A DNA stretch of 15,479 bases from an uncultured Ruminococcus sp. (GTDB lineage: Bacteria; Bacillota; Clostridia; Oscillospirales; Ruminococcaceae). The position numbers and the translations under genes were made by a program. The notes under the pieces were generated by a model. That model was not told the DNA's origin and did no database searches. It saw only the letters and a program-made list of their open reading frames with translations. The stretch lies in NCBI GenBank assembly GCA_937926145.1, contig CALANW010000174.1:1-15479 (forward strand), written 5' to 3'. Positions 1 through 7,326 of the stretch are shown piece by piece (the stretch's first letter is position 1; every line of letters starts with the position of its first letter).

Positions 1-47
1 CGTTTATTATAATATGTTTTCACAAAAATTGCAATACTTTAATGTGA

Positions 48-1280
48 ACAGGCTCAAATAAATATCAGTATTCAGATGATGAGATTAATACAATCCTGAA
101 GCATTGCTATCCTGAAATATCTGCGTACATGACTCCATACGAGTTTACGAGAATGAATACGCAGATCCCGGCTGCTGATCCCGATATTTATGGCGATTTA
201 ACTTCTTATTTCAATAAATATAAGTATCAGAAGCTTTCAAACAAAATATCTGATGACTTTATGGCTCTTGTTAATCAATATGCGATAAGCAGACCATATA
301 ATAAGCTTTTGCCACGCACTGCAATAATGAATAGCATTGACAAGACAGATGCTCAGTTACATTTCTTTGATGCTCTTGGTATTGAATATCTATCTTACAT
401 TACAAGCAAATGTGAAAAATACGGACTGCAAGCTGATGTTCATGTTGGACATTGTGAATTGCCGTCAATTACAAAGAACAATATTGAATTTAAAAAATAT
501 TTCAAGATTGATGTTGATTCTGACGGAAATGAAAAAATACCGGGTACCAAAGATTTAGATGAACTGAAACATCATAGTAAACTTGTCGATTACACCAAAT
601 GTAAAGAACCTATTCATTTGTTTATGGAGCTTGAAATCATTGATAGAGAACTGAAGAATATTAAATCAATGATTATAAATGGTGAATATAGCAAGTTTAT
701 CATGGTTGCTGATCATGGAGCAAGCAGATTGGCAGTAATCCATCAGTCGGAGAGCAGCCTTTTTCAACTGGAAAACCAGGGTGAACATAGCGGAAGATGC
801 TGTGAAACATCTGAATCACCGAATATTCCTGAAGCAGCCTACGAAAATGGTTATGCTGTACTTGCGAATTATGATAGGTTTAAGGGCAGTAGGGCAGCAA
901 ATGTTGAGGTGCATGGAGGTGCTTCTCTTGAGGAAACGCTCGTTCCGATAATTGAGATAACCAAGAAACCTGAAAATGCTGAGTATTATTTCACAGATAA
1001 TGTTGTTGAATTCAGAAATAAGGAAATTGTGTCTGTTGTGCTGTATTCAAATATGAAAATCAGTTCTCCAAAACTGGTGATTACAAGTCCAAGCATGTTA
1101 AAAGATACAGTTAGCCTCGGTAATCAGACGGTTGATGGTCATAATTATAAATTCGATTTTCCTGAAATTCGCCGAACAACAGAATGTATATGTGATTTGT
1201 ACGATGGTAATAAACCGTTGATCAAAAATATCAGTTTTGTTGCGAAGAGAACCTCGGCTTCCACAAAAGACTTTTTCTAA
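48..1280 (+). CDS. pglZ: BREX phosphatase-like protein PglZ, 5' part missing or frame-broken
   Basis: PglZ is the alkaline-phosphatase-superfamily core protein of BREX phage-exclusion systems. The family's metal-site motifs are visible, counting from the Met at 129: FFDALG (Asp81), ADHG (Asp195, His196), EHSGRC (219-224) and VHGGASLEE (261-269). The pattern resembles PglZ of type 4 BREX systems of Clostridia, so the phosphatase domain is present although the usual several-hundred-residue N-terminal region is not. The Met at 129 has no ribosome binding site and the frame is open back to a TGA at 45-47 without a usual start codon, so 129 is not a natural start. Frame 2 is open from 2 to 58 and ends in NVNRLK just where this frame becomes open. 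A single-base shift near 48-60 would join them into one protein, which suggests a frameshifted gene running in from outside the window. brxL follows after 17 bases, so the two are one operon. The family call is firm; intactness is doubtful. Confidence 0.8.
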   Translation, partial: TGSNKYQYSDDEINTILKHCYPEISAYMTPYEFTRMNTQIPAADPDIYGDLTSYFNKYKYQKLSNKISDDFMALVNQYAISRPYNKLLPRTAIMNSIDKTDAQLHFFDALGIEYLSYITSKCEKYGLQADVHVGHCELPSITKNNIEFKKYFKIDVDSDGNEKIPGTKDLDELKHHSKLVDYTKCKEPIHLFMELEIIDRELKNIKSMIINGEYSKFIMVADHGASRLAVIHQSESSLFQLENQGEHSGRCCETSESPNIPEAAYENGYAVLANYDRFKGSRAANVEVHGGASLEETLVPIIEITKKPENAEYYFTDNVVEFRNKEIVSVVLYSNMKISSPKLVITSPSMLKDTVSLGNQTVDGHNYKFDFPEIRRTTECICDLYDGNKPLIKNISFVAKRTSASTKDFF

Positions 1281-1297
1281 AATGCAATGGAGGACGC

Positions 1298-2764
1298 ATG
1301 ATGGAGAACAAATATCAAAGCGAAGAATTTATCAACAGGCTGAAGGATGCCTTTGATGAAATGGTTGTTTATAAGGACTTGGAGAAAAGCAATTTTATTT
1401 CTTCATTCAAGCTCCCATCATTTATGAGAGATTATGTAATAAAGCGCTTTCAGGATGATGATGGCGAAATTGATGCGGATAGTGCCACTGAGTTCATTAA
1501 AACAAATATTCCTAAAAAAGATGAATGGAAAACAATTCTCAATAGGGTTGTAAATTTCCATGAAACCGTAAAGTTCTTAGGAAAAATATCTGTAAACATA
1601 GATATTAAAACTCAAAACGTCACTTTTAGATTACCCGATTTTGGCTTGGATTATAAGGATACAATCATTACAAAAGATGTATGGTACGAGTGTTGTGATG
1701 AACTTTTGAAGTCCGAAGAAAACTGGGGTATTCTTGAACTCGGTTATTATATTCCTGAAGATGAAAAAGAAAAATGCAAGGTTAAACTTGTTAGTTATCA
1801 GGACTTTACCCCCTATGATGTTGATCTTGAGGACTATAAGTTATCAAGAGAGGACTTTTCGCTCACCGAATGGGTAGATATCCTATTATCTGCAGCAGAT
1901 TATAATCCTGCCGGATATGAAAGCATGGAGCAGAAACTGTTTATGCTTCAAAGATTTCTCCCTTTTGTTGAGAAAAGAGTTAATCTAATGGAGTTAGCAC
2001 CTCCGGGTACTGGTAAATCGTATCTATTTGGACAGATAAGCAGGCATGGTTGGCTTGTTTCAGGAAAAGTAACACGCTCAAAACTGATATATGACATGTC
2101 CACAAAAAAAGATGGCGTTGTCGCATATAGAGATTTCGTTGCGCTTGACGAGATTAGAGAAGCAGAATACATGAAGGATCCAGAGATACAGTCGGCACTT
2201 CAGGCAATAATGGAGAACGGAAAATATCGTGCTCCGGATAATCATGAGGTAAATGTTGATGCAGGCATAGTATTTCTCGGTAATATATCTTCGGATAGAC
2301 AGAATGAGTATTTGAATATGTGTACTGAACTTCCTAAGCCATTCCATCAGCCGCAATTTCTTGATCGAATTCATGGATTTATCAAGGGTTGGGAATTACC
2401 AAGAATGAAAGATGACATGAAGGCTCATGGTTGGGCATTGAATAGTGAATACTTTGCGACTATTCTTCATGAGTTGAGGGACGATGCTTCTTACAGAGTT
2501 ATTGTTGATCAGCTTATTATTACCCCTCCCGGATCTGATACAAGAGATACTGAGGCAGTTAAGAGAATGTGTACAGCATTTATGAAGCTGCTGTTTCCTA
2601 ATGTTCGCAAGCCCTCTGATATATCAAAAATGGATTTTCGTCGGTATTGCTTAGATCCTGCCATAGAGATGAGAGCAATTATTCGGATCCAGATGGGATT
2701 TGCAGATGAAAAACAACAGGGACATTCAGTTCCTGAATTTGATGTTGAGGATATTACTGGATGA
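1298..2764 (+). CDS. brxL: BREX AAA+ protein BrxL, short form without Lon protease domain
   Basis: BrxL is the Lon-related AAA+ ATPase of BREX defence systems and is thought to act on DNA as a ring. The 488 residues show Walker A APPGTGKS (234-241), Walker B VALDEI (281-286), a sensor-1 type FLGN (326-329) and an arginine-finger-like LDRIHG (355-360). They also show the family segments EWVDILL (191-197) and IHGFIKGWE (358-366). The protein ends about 130 residues after the last AAA+ motif, so there is no room for the C-terminal Lon-type Ser/Lys protease-like domain of the roughly 680-residue type 1 BrxL. Short BrxL forms of about 450-490 residues are a known subfamily, so this is probably not a truncation. 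GGAGG at 1289-1293 sits 4 bases before this ATG and 7 before the next ATG (1301), which may be the true start. It lies between pglZ and the small CxxC protein, whose ATG overlaps its stop codon. Confidence 0.88.
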   Translation: MMENKYQSEEFINRLKDAFDEMVVYKDLEKSNFISSFKLPSFMRDYVIKRFQDDDGEIDADSATEFIKTNIPKKDEWKTILNRVVNFHETVKFLGKISVNIDIKTQNVTFRLPDFGLDYKDTIITKDVWYECCDELLKSEENWGILELGYYIPEDEKEKCKVKLVSYQDFTPYDVDLEDYKLSREDFSLTEWVDILLSAADYNPAGYESMEQKLFMLQRFLPFVEKRVNLMELAPPGTGKSYLFGQISRHGWLVSGKVTRSKLIYDMSTKKDGVVAYRDFVALDEIREAEYMKDPEIQSALQAIMENGKYRAPDNHEVNVDAGIVFLGNISSDRQNEYLNMCTELPKPFHQPQFLDRIHGFIKGWELPRMKDDMKAHGWALNSEYFATILHELRDDASYRVIVDQLIITPPGSDTRDTEAVKRMCTAFMKLLFPNVRKPSDISKMDFRRYCLDPAIEMRAIIRIQMGFADEKQQGHSVPEFDVEDITG

Positions 2765-2973
2765 AAAAGAAATGTATAACTGCATCTTGTATTTCGTGTG
2801 GTAAGAATCAGTTATCGAAAGATGAGATAGGAATCAACAAAAAGCTCATTAATGAGAATGTTGAAAATTTTTATTGCCTTGATTGTTTAGCAAATTATCT
2901 TGAAGTATCAACTCAGGATATTCTTGATAAAATAGAGGAATTCAAAGAAGAAGGTTGTAAGCTGTTCGATTGA
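2761..2973 (+). CDS. Small protein with two CxxC pairs, function unknown, in BREX operon
   Basis: I do not recognise this 70-residue protein as a named family. It has six cysteines, four of them in two pairs, CISC (10-13) and CLDC (39-42). These are spaced as in a small zinc-ribbon or treble-clef-like fold, or could form a thiol/iron-sulfur site. The stretch from about 45 to 65 (STQDILDKIEEFKEEG) looks like a charged helix that could bind a partner. Its ATG overlaps the brxL TGA (ATGA), which indicates translational coupling, and a GAGG at 2747-2750 lies 10 bases upstream. Its stop lies 38 bases before the likely start of the cysteine desulfurase. This position between an AAA+ BREX protein and a sulfur-mobilising enzyme suggests, by inference only, an accessory or sulfur-carrier role. 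Confidence 0.8.
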   Translation: MKKKCITASCISCGKNQLSKDEIGINKKLINENVENFYCLDCLANYLEVSTQDILDKIEEFKEEGCKLFD

Positions 2974-3011
2974 CAGTGATGTGCAACAAATCTATAGAAG
3001 GCTGTGATGGA

Positions 3012-4145
3012 ATGAATGTAATATATGCAGATAATGCTGCAACAACAAAACTGGATATGGATGCTTTTGAAGCAATGAAACCTTTTTTGTTAGAGGATTA
3101 CAGTAATCCGTCGCAGCCATATTCTTTTTCCAGAAAATCAAAGAATGCTATAAAAAGTGCAAGAGAAGTTATTGCCAACTGTATTAATGCAGAGCCGGAG
3201 GAGATATATTTTACATCCGGAGGAAGTGAAAGCGATAACTGGTCAATTAAGGGTACATGCTTCAATTGTTTTGAAAAAAAAGCGGTAATTACATCTGCAA
3301 TTGAACATCATGCCATACTGAATGCTTGTGCTGCAGTAGAAAAGCTCGAATATCCTGTTGTTTATCTTGGCTGCGATAGAAATGGAGTGGTTACTCCAGA
3401 TAGCTTGAAGAAAATCATTTATTCACCGGCTTTGGTGTCGGTAATGATGGCAAATAACGAGATAGGCACTATTCAACCAATAAAAGAATTAGCTGAGATC
3501 GCACATGAACACGGTTCACTATTCCATACTGATGCTGTTCAAGCTGTTGGACATATTTCAATTGATGCTAAAGCATTAGGAATTGATATGCTTTCTGCTT
3601 CTGCTCACAAGTTTAATGGCCCCAAAGGTATAGGATTCCTGTATATAAAAAATACTACAAGGGTATCTCAGCTAATAAATGGCGGTTCACAAGAAAAATC
3701 TATGCGTGCAGGCACAGAAAATGTTGCTGGAATAGTTGGTATGGCTGTTGCACTTCAAAAGAACGTACAGCGACTTGAGGAATATAAATCCAAGATGAAA
3801 TCATTGACTGGTATAGTATATTCATTTCTTGATCAAGCAAATATTGATTATAAAAAAAATGGTGATTTAAATAATAAGATTCCCGGAAATATCAATATCT
3901 CCATAAAAAATGTATCCGGTGAGTCATTACTTCACCTTATGGATCTGAAGAAAATATGCATATCAACAGGTTCAGCGTGTGACAGTGTAAATACACAGAT
4001 TTCTCATGTTATTTCCGCTATTGATGTTCCTGAAGAATATCAGAAAGGAACTATCCGCATAAGTTTCGGATGGGAAAACACAGAGGATGAAGCGATAGCA
4101 ATAGCGAATGGACTTATTAAGTCTATTCGGCAGATAAATCCGTAA
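3012..4145 (+). CDS. Cysteine desulfurase, NifS/IscS/DndA-like, associated with BREX genes
   Basis: This is a PLP-dependent enzyme that takes sulfur from L-cysteine as an enzyme-bound persulfide and hands it to a partner. With the start at 3012 it has 377 residues, normal for the family, and begins MNVIYADNAATT as NifS/IscS proteins do. Visible residues are the ring-stacking His in AIEHH (96-100), Asp174 in HTDAVQ, the PLP Lys200 in SASAHKF, the phosphate-binding segment around GGSQEKSMRAGTEN (224-237), and the catalytic Cys323 in STGSACDS, a class-I loop. The frame is open to a TTG at 2970, but GAAGG at 2997-3001 stands 10 bases before the ATG at 3012, which fits the family N-terminus. It is the fourth gene of the BREX operon. 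In DNA phosphorothioate systems DndA plays this part for DndC, and type 4 BREX BrxP carries a related PAPS-reductase domain. A DndA-like job is therefore likely, though a tRNA-thiolation or Fe-S role cannot be excluded. Confidence 0.92.
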   Translation: MNVIYADNAATTKLDMDAFEAMKPFLLEDYSNPSQPYSFSRKSKNAIKSAREVIANCINAEPEEIYFTSGGSESDNWSIKGTCFNCFEKKAVITSAIEHHAILNACAAVEKLEYPVVYLGCDRNGVVTPDSLKKIIYSPALVSVMMANNEIGTIQPIKELAEIAHEHGSLFHTDAVQAVGHISIDAKALGIDMLSASAHKFNGPKGIGFLYIKNTTRVSQLINGGSQEKSMRAGTENVAGIVGMAVALQKNVQRLEEYKSKMKSLTGIVYSFLDQANIDYKKNGDLNNKIPGNINISIKNVSGESLLHLMDLKKICISTGSACDSVNTQISHVISAIDVPEEYQKGTIRISFGWENTEDEAIAIANGLIKSIRQINP

Positions 4146-4163
4146 ATCATTTTAGGGAGCACT

Positions 4164-5369
4164 ATGTTAGTAATCTACGCCGAGAAAAGCAGTCTTGCAA
4201 AAACAATAGCCTCTGTGCTGGGAGCAGGTCAGAGAATACCCATGCAGGGTGAACCCACTGTGGGATATTATCAGTTCAAATTCAACGGGGAAGATGCCGT
4301 GCTTTGTCACGGCGTCGGTCATTTAATGTCGCTTGTTCCTGCCGCAAGCTATGACGAAAAATATAAAAATTGGGATCTGAATGTGTTCCCGTGCATACCC
4401 GAAAAATTCAGAATTGCCCCTAAAAAGAAAACTATCGCTTGCTCACGTCTTGTAAAAGACTTCTTTCAAAAAGCAGACTGGTGCATAAATGCAGCCGACC
4501 CCGACCGTGAGGGTGAACTCATATTTTCATACGTTTATCAGGCGTGCGGCTGCAAGGCTCCCTACAAGCGTGTGTGGATAGAGGACCTTACCGACGAAAA
4601 GATAACGAAAGCGTTCAGCAACCTTATCGAACCGAAGCAGTCCATATCTGCACAAAATCCCGGTTCTCCCTACGATTTGCAGATGGCAGGACGTGCAAGA
4701 GATATTGCCGACTGGCTTATCGGAAACAATCTGACCGTTGCGGCGACAAAGCGTTTCGGCGGATACAAGGAACTACTATCTGTAGGACGTGTTCAGACAC
4801 CAACGCTTGCACTTGTGGTTGAACGTGAAAAAGCTATACTCAACCACAGCAAAACAAAATTCTGGCGTCTGAACGGTACATTTACCACAGCAAACAACGA
4901 AACCTTTGAAGCCGAATACATAGAAGGCAAGATAGCTAACAGCGAGGAAGCTGAAAAGAAACTTTCCGACTGCGGCAATGCTGACGGAATCGTTGCAGAG
5001 GTGAACACCAAGCATAAAAGCGAAAATGCACCGCTTTTGTATAATGCAACACAGCTTCAGATCGCTGCAAACAAGAAATTCAGCTGGAATGCGGACAAGA
5101 CCACAAAGGTCATGCAGGATTTGTATGAGCACAAGCTTATGACATATCCCCGTACTTCCTCCGAACATCTTACGGAAGCCATGATGCCCGAAGTTGCCAC
5201 AACTATCGGAAAGCTCCTCAATATGCCCGAATACTCAAAATATGCTCTTCCAAGGGACAAATGGCAGAAATTCTCCAAACGTCATTTCGATGATAAGAAG
5301 GTAGGTTCTCACCCTGCAATAATCCCGACGGTCAATGTGCCGAAAGATTTCTTATGCTCACCCTTGTGA
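4164..5369 (+). CDS. topB: DNA topoisomerase III, 3'-truncated by an IS remnant
   Basis: This is a type IA topoisomerase that relaxes or decatenates DNA through a 5'-phosphotyrosine link. The Toprim domain has the family glutamate in YAEKSS (Glu7) and ADPDREGE (111-118). The segment LLSVGRVQTPTL (204-215) and the active-site Tyr328 in LMTYPRT are present, as is the late motif GSHPAIIPT (381-389). The family is normally about 580-700 residues. Here the match ends near PKDF (393-396), and the last five codons are antisense IS sequence, so the rest of the core fold and any zinc-finger tail are lost. AGGGAG (4153-4158) precedes the ATG at good spacing. The gene begins 18 bases after the desulfurase stop, yet its codons are richer in G+C than those of the four genes upstream, which suggests another origin, probably the backbone of a conjugative element. 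The product is probably not functional. Confidence 0.88.
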   Translation: MLVIYAEKSSLAKTIASVLGAGQRIPMQGEPTVGYYQFKFNGEDAVLCHGVGHLMSLVPAASYDEKYKNWDLNVFPCIPEKFRIAPKKKTIACSRLVKDFFQKADWCINAADPDREGELIFSYVYQACGCKAPYKRVWIEDLTDEKITKAFSNLIEPKQSISAQNPGSPYDLQMAGRARDIADWLIGNNLTVAATKRFGGYKELLSVGRVQTPTLALVVEREKAILNHSKTKFWRLNGTFTTANNETFEAEYIEGKIANSEEAEKKLSDCGNADGIVAEVNTKHKSENAPLLYNATQLQIAANKKFSWNADKTTKVMQDLYEHKLMTYPRTSSEHLTEAMMPEVATTIGKLLNMPEYSKYALPRDKWQKFSKRHFDDKKVGSHPAIIPTVNVPKDFLCSPL

Positions 5370-5999
5370 AATACTCCGCCTTCGGGGTCTGTGGCAGATT
5401 CATTAACTATCTTCTTTTTTGGTGGTTTAGGTCCGTCAAAAGGCTTCTTGCTATGTTCTTCTCGGTCTTCGTTTATTTCGTCCATAAGCTGTTCTTCATA
5501 TATCTTTGCAGCTTTGTATATTTCTCTTTTTACAATCTTTTTGATATTTGCATTAGCTTTGATATGTGTATCATCAACAAATACTGTCTCGGGTGAAAGA
5601 AGTCTGCACTGTTTATCTCGTTAAGTATCCATATTTTTCCGACTGTTTCAGGGGTGTATCGGTGTTTAAAGTTGTAGCTGAGGGAAGAAAATGTGGTGTT
5701 TCTTCGTTGAGAAGATATCCGATAAACCAACGGTAATCGACATTCATACGTACTTCTTCAGCAGTCTTTCTGAGAGATGGTATACCTAAGATGTTCTGTA
5801 GCAAAGTCATTTTGAAAAGCACAATAGGGTCTATGCTTGGTCTGCCGATGTCGGGGCAGTATATGTCTTCCACAAAGTTATATATTTTGTTGGAATCAAC
5901 TGCTATATCTATCTTTCGCAGAAGATGATCTTCCAGAACTAATGCTTCTATATTTACAAATTCAAGCTGACCTCTTTCGTTCCTTTCCCTTTTCAGCAT
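5342..5999 (-). pseudogene. IS1182-like transposase remnant, two frameshifts and 3' end lost
   Basis: The - strand encodes the N-terminal half of an IS1182-family DDE transposase (DUF772-type N-terminus). Segments in order are LEFVNIEALVLEDHLLRKID, then GRPSIDPIVLFKM and VDYRWFIGY in one frame down to about 5690. Next comes SSLSYNFKHRYTPETV in a second frame to about 5598. Last is VFVDDTHIKANANIKK, with the probable first catalytic Asp, then NESATDPEGGVFHKGEHKK in a third frame to about 5345. The shifts look like single-base losses, in the TTTT run near 5687-5692 and in TTCTTTC near 5594-5603. The distal half with the remaining catalytic residues is missing, replaced by topB. The start is taken as the ATG at 5999, with AAGGGGTGA just upstream; a GTG at 6008 is also in frame. 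The element cannot move by itself. Confidence 0.85.
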
Positions 6000-6033
6000 T
6001 TTTATCACCCCTTATATTATACCACTTCTTACG

Positions 6034-6063
6034 AAAAAAGCCACCATTTCAGGTGACTTTTTT
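6034..6063. repeat. Stem-loop near the IS end
   Basis: Arms AAAAAAGCCACC and GGTGACTTTTTT enclose a 6-base loop, with 11 of 12 positions pairing and one C-A mismatch on the + strand (a G-U wobble on the - strand). The U run gives it terminator character for + strand transcription. It lies directly upstream of the transposase ribosome binding site, where such structures in IS elements block transcription entering from outside. Confidence 0.6.
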
Positions 6064-6072
6064 GACAGACTG

Positions 6073-6102
6073 AGCCCTACAGAGTTTAAATTCTGTAGGG
6101 CT
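6073..6102 (+). terminator. Stem-loop terminator-like hairpin beyond the IS remnant
   Basis: AGCCCTACAGA (6073-6083) pairs perfectly with TCTGTAGGGCT (6092-6102) around an 8-base loop and is followed by TTGTTTTG. It would end + strand transcription arriving from the BREX/topB side. Whether it belongs to the IS end or to the original chromosome cannot be told. Confidence 0.65.
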
Positions 6103-6363
6103 TTGTTTTGTCCAAAAGTTATTTTATACCGTTATTTTATCAATTGATCCCGCAGAGTGAATTCCATTCTGCGGGATCTTGACTTATGTATAAATATAGC
6201 TGTTCATTTTATAATAAACACTCTGCTTGTTCCATTATTCTATGAAATAAAAAAATGTGTTTTTATGCTGTCCGATGCAATACAGCGTCTATCCCAAGCT
6301 TCAATTTTGCATACACGAAATTCAGGGCGAGTAAAGCCGCAATTAACCGTATTTCACGCCTTT
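6103..6363. other. Non-coding stretch between IS remnant and esterase
   Basis: No supported gene lies here. It holds one perfect hairpin, GATCCCGCAGA (6146-6156) with TCTGCGGGATC (6168-6178) around an 11-base loop. Reading on the - strand this hairpin could terminate the esterase transcript, but no good U run follows on that strand. The rest is A+T-rich without visible signals. This is where accessory DNA meets ordinary chromosome. Confidence 0.5.
6146..6178. terminator. Perfect 11-bp hairpin in the intergenic region
   Basis: GATCCCGCAGA and TCTGCGGGATC form a perfect 11-bp stem, with GAATTC inside the loop. It may be a terminator for either direction. The weak T tract on both sides keeps the function uncertain, and together with the hairpin at 6073-6102 it makes a pair of strong stems in 110 bases. 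Confidence 0.45.
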
Positions 6364-7296
6364 TTACTTAGTAACCTTGCTGAAATATCCGTTGATATCG
6401 TTGATGATCTCATGCTCACCGTCACGACCCTCTTTAACAAAGGTAAAGACGGGCCAAGCGTGGAACATATTCGGCACGATCTTTATTGTATAATCCTTTA
6501 CTCCGCTGCGCTTGAATGACTTTTCATAGTCGGGCGCAAGACCTGCAAAAACTTCATCTCCCGCAAAATACATAATTGTCTTGGGGAAGCCCGTATAATC
6601 GTCATCGTGCGGCTTGCTGAGGATATATTCGGGGAGAACGCCGTTGGGGTCGTAGTATTTTACCATTGTATCGAGCATATCCCAGTGGAGCATTATATCC
6701 TTGGAGTCAAGCTCGTGCATACGCTGTTTGGACTCTTCGCTGATGATAAGTCCCGAACACGATACGGGTATCATCAGCCCTGGCATAGGCACATCATTGT
6801 GCTTTTGGATAATATGCCGTCCTGCGCGGAGCAGAAGATCTGCGCCTGCCGAGAAGCCGAGCCATACGATATTCTGTGCAGGAAAGCGCTCGAGCATTTT
6901 TTTATGCATCTGTACCGTAAATTCAGCTTCGTCCAAAAGCGTATAGTCGGGCGCAAGCGGATATAACGGTATCCATAATTCCGCACCCGTTTTTTCAATG
7001 TAATTTTTCATAGAGCCCTTGAACGGGAGCTGCCAGCGGCGCGAACCTCCGCCCGGAAAATAAACGACTGCTTTTTTCGGACTGCTGCCGACCTTTTTTC
7101 CGATGATGATATGGAAGCCGTTGAGCTGTTCGTCGCGGAATTAAATGCCCTTGATCTTCGGAAGCTCAAATTTGAACTTGCTCTGGATATCATAAGATGC
7201 CTGCTTGAATTCCTCATAGCTCTCCTCCTGATGAAGAGAACTGCCCTTGACTTTTTTACGAACGATAGGCTTTATTACGCTGTACAAAAAACTCAT
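6364..7296 (-). pseudogene. Alpha/beta hydrolase (esterase/lipase, HSL/Aes-like) with in-frame TAA
   Basis: The full reading frame would give a roughly 310-residue serine esterase of the hormone-sensitive-lipase-like group. It starts MSFLYSVIKPIVRKK at 7296 with AAAGGAG seven bases upstream. It carries an oxyanion-type FPGGG (replacing the usual HGGG), the nucleophile elbow GFSAG, an acidic residue in FAGDE, and the His in NMFHAWP near the C-terminus. The codon at 7143-7141 is TAA, in frame between KIKGI and FRDEQ. This splits the gene into 51 codons and the rest; the frame continues perfectly on both sides, so a single AAA-to-TAA change would explain it. The internal Met at 7011 has no ribosome binding site and starts after the oxyanion motif, so a functional restart is unlikely. 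The promoter and operator upstream look intact, so the loss is recent or a sequencing error. Substrate unknown. Confidence 0.8.
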
Positions 7297-7326
7297 TCCC
7301 AATACTCCTTTTAACAATTACCGATA

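Larger units (their letters stand above)
5342..6072 (-). mobile_element. Remnant of an IS1182-like insertion sequence, one end only
   Basis: The region from the topB fusion (5342-5351) to just beyond the transposase start is the preserved end of an insertion sequence. The outer end is set approximately. A stem of AAAAAAGCCACC (6034-6045) with GGTGACTTTTTT (6052-6063), one mismatch, lies near the terminus and may be the terminal inverted-repeat region or a transcription shield. A second hairpin begins at 6073. The opposite IS end and any target duplication are absent, because the left side is fused directly to topB. Confidence 0.6.

Noticed and set aside
2970..3011. Longer N-terminus of the cysteine desulfurase from a TTG at 2970 or ATG at 2979
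   Set aside because: The family begins right at the YADNAATT segment, and GAAGG stands before the ATG at 3012; the longer starts have no site at proper distance.
1..4145. Reading the pglZ/brxL pair as a complete BREX system
   Set aside because: brxC, brxP or pglX and brxA/B are not in the window; only the right part of such an operon can be claimed.
4776..5168. A - strand frame of 130 codons rich in Cys and Phe
   Set aside because: It is antisense to topB, which has motifs along the whole length, and has no start signal.
5354..5624. Two + strand frames with hydrophobic, membrane-like translations after topB
   Set aside because: They are the antisense of the IS1182 transposase; the Lys- and Glu-rich transposase region reads as Phe- and Leu-rich on the other strand.
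6034..6178. CRISPR-like array made of the three hairpins
   Set aside because: The stems have different sequences and no regular spacing, so they are separate stem-loops.
7141..7143. Recoding of the esterase stop, such as selenocysteine
   Set aside because: The codon is TAA, not TGA, and no active-site position falls there, so simple nonsense or error is more likely.
7111..7314. + strand frame of 67 codons near the esterase start
   Set aside because: It is antisense to the N-terminal part of the esterase and has no start signal.
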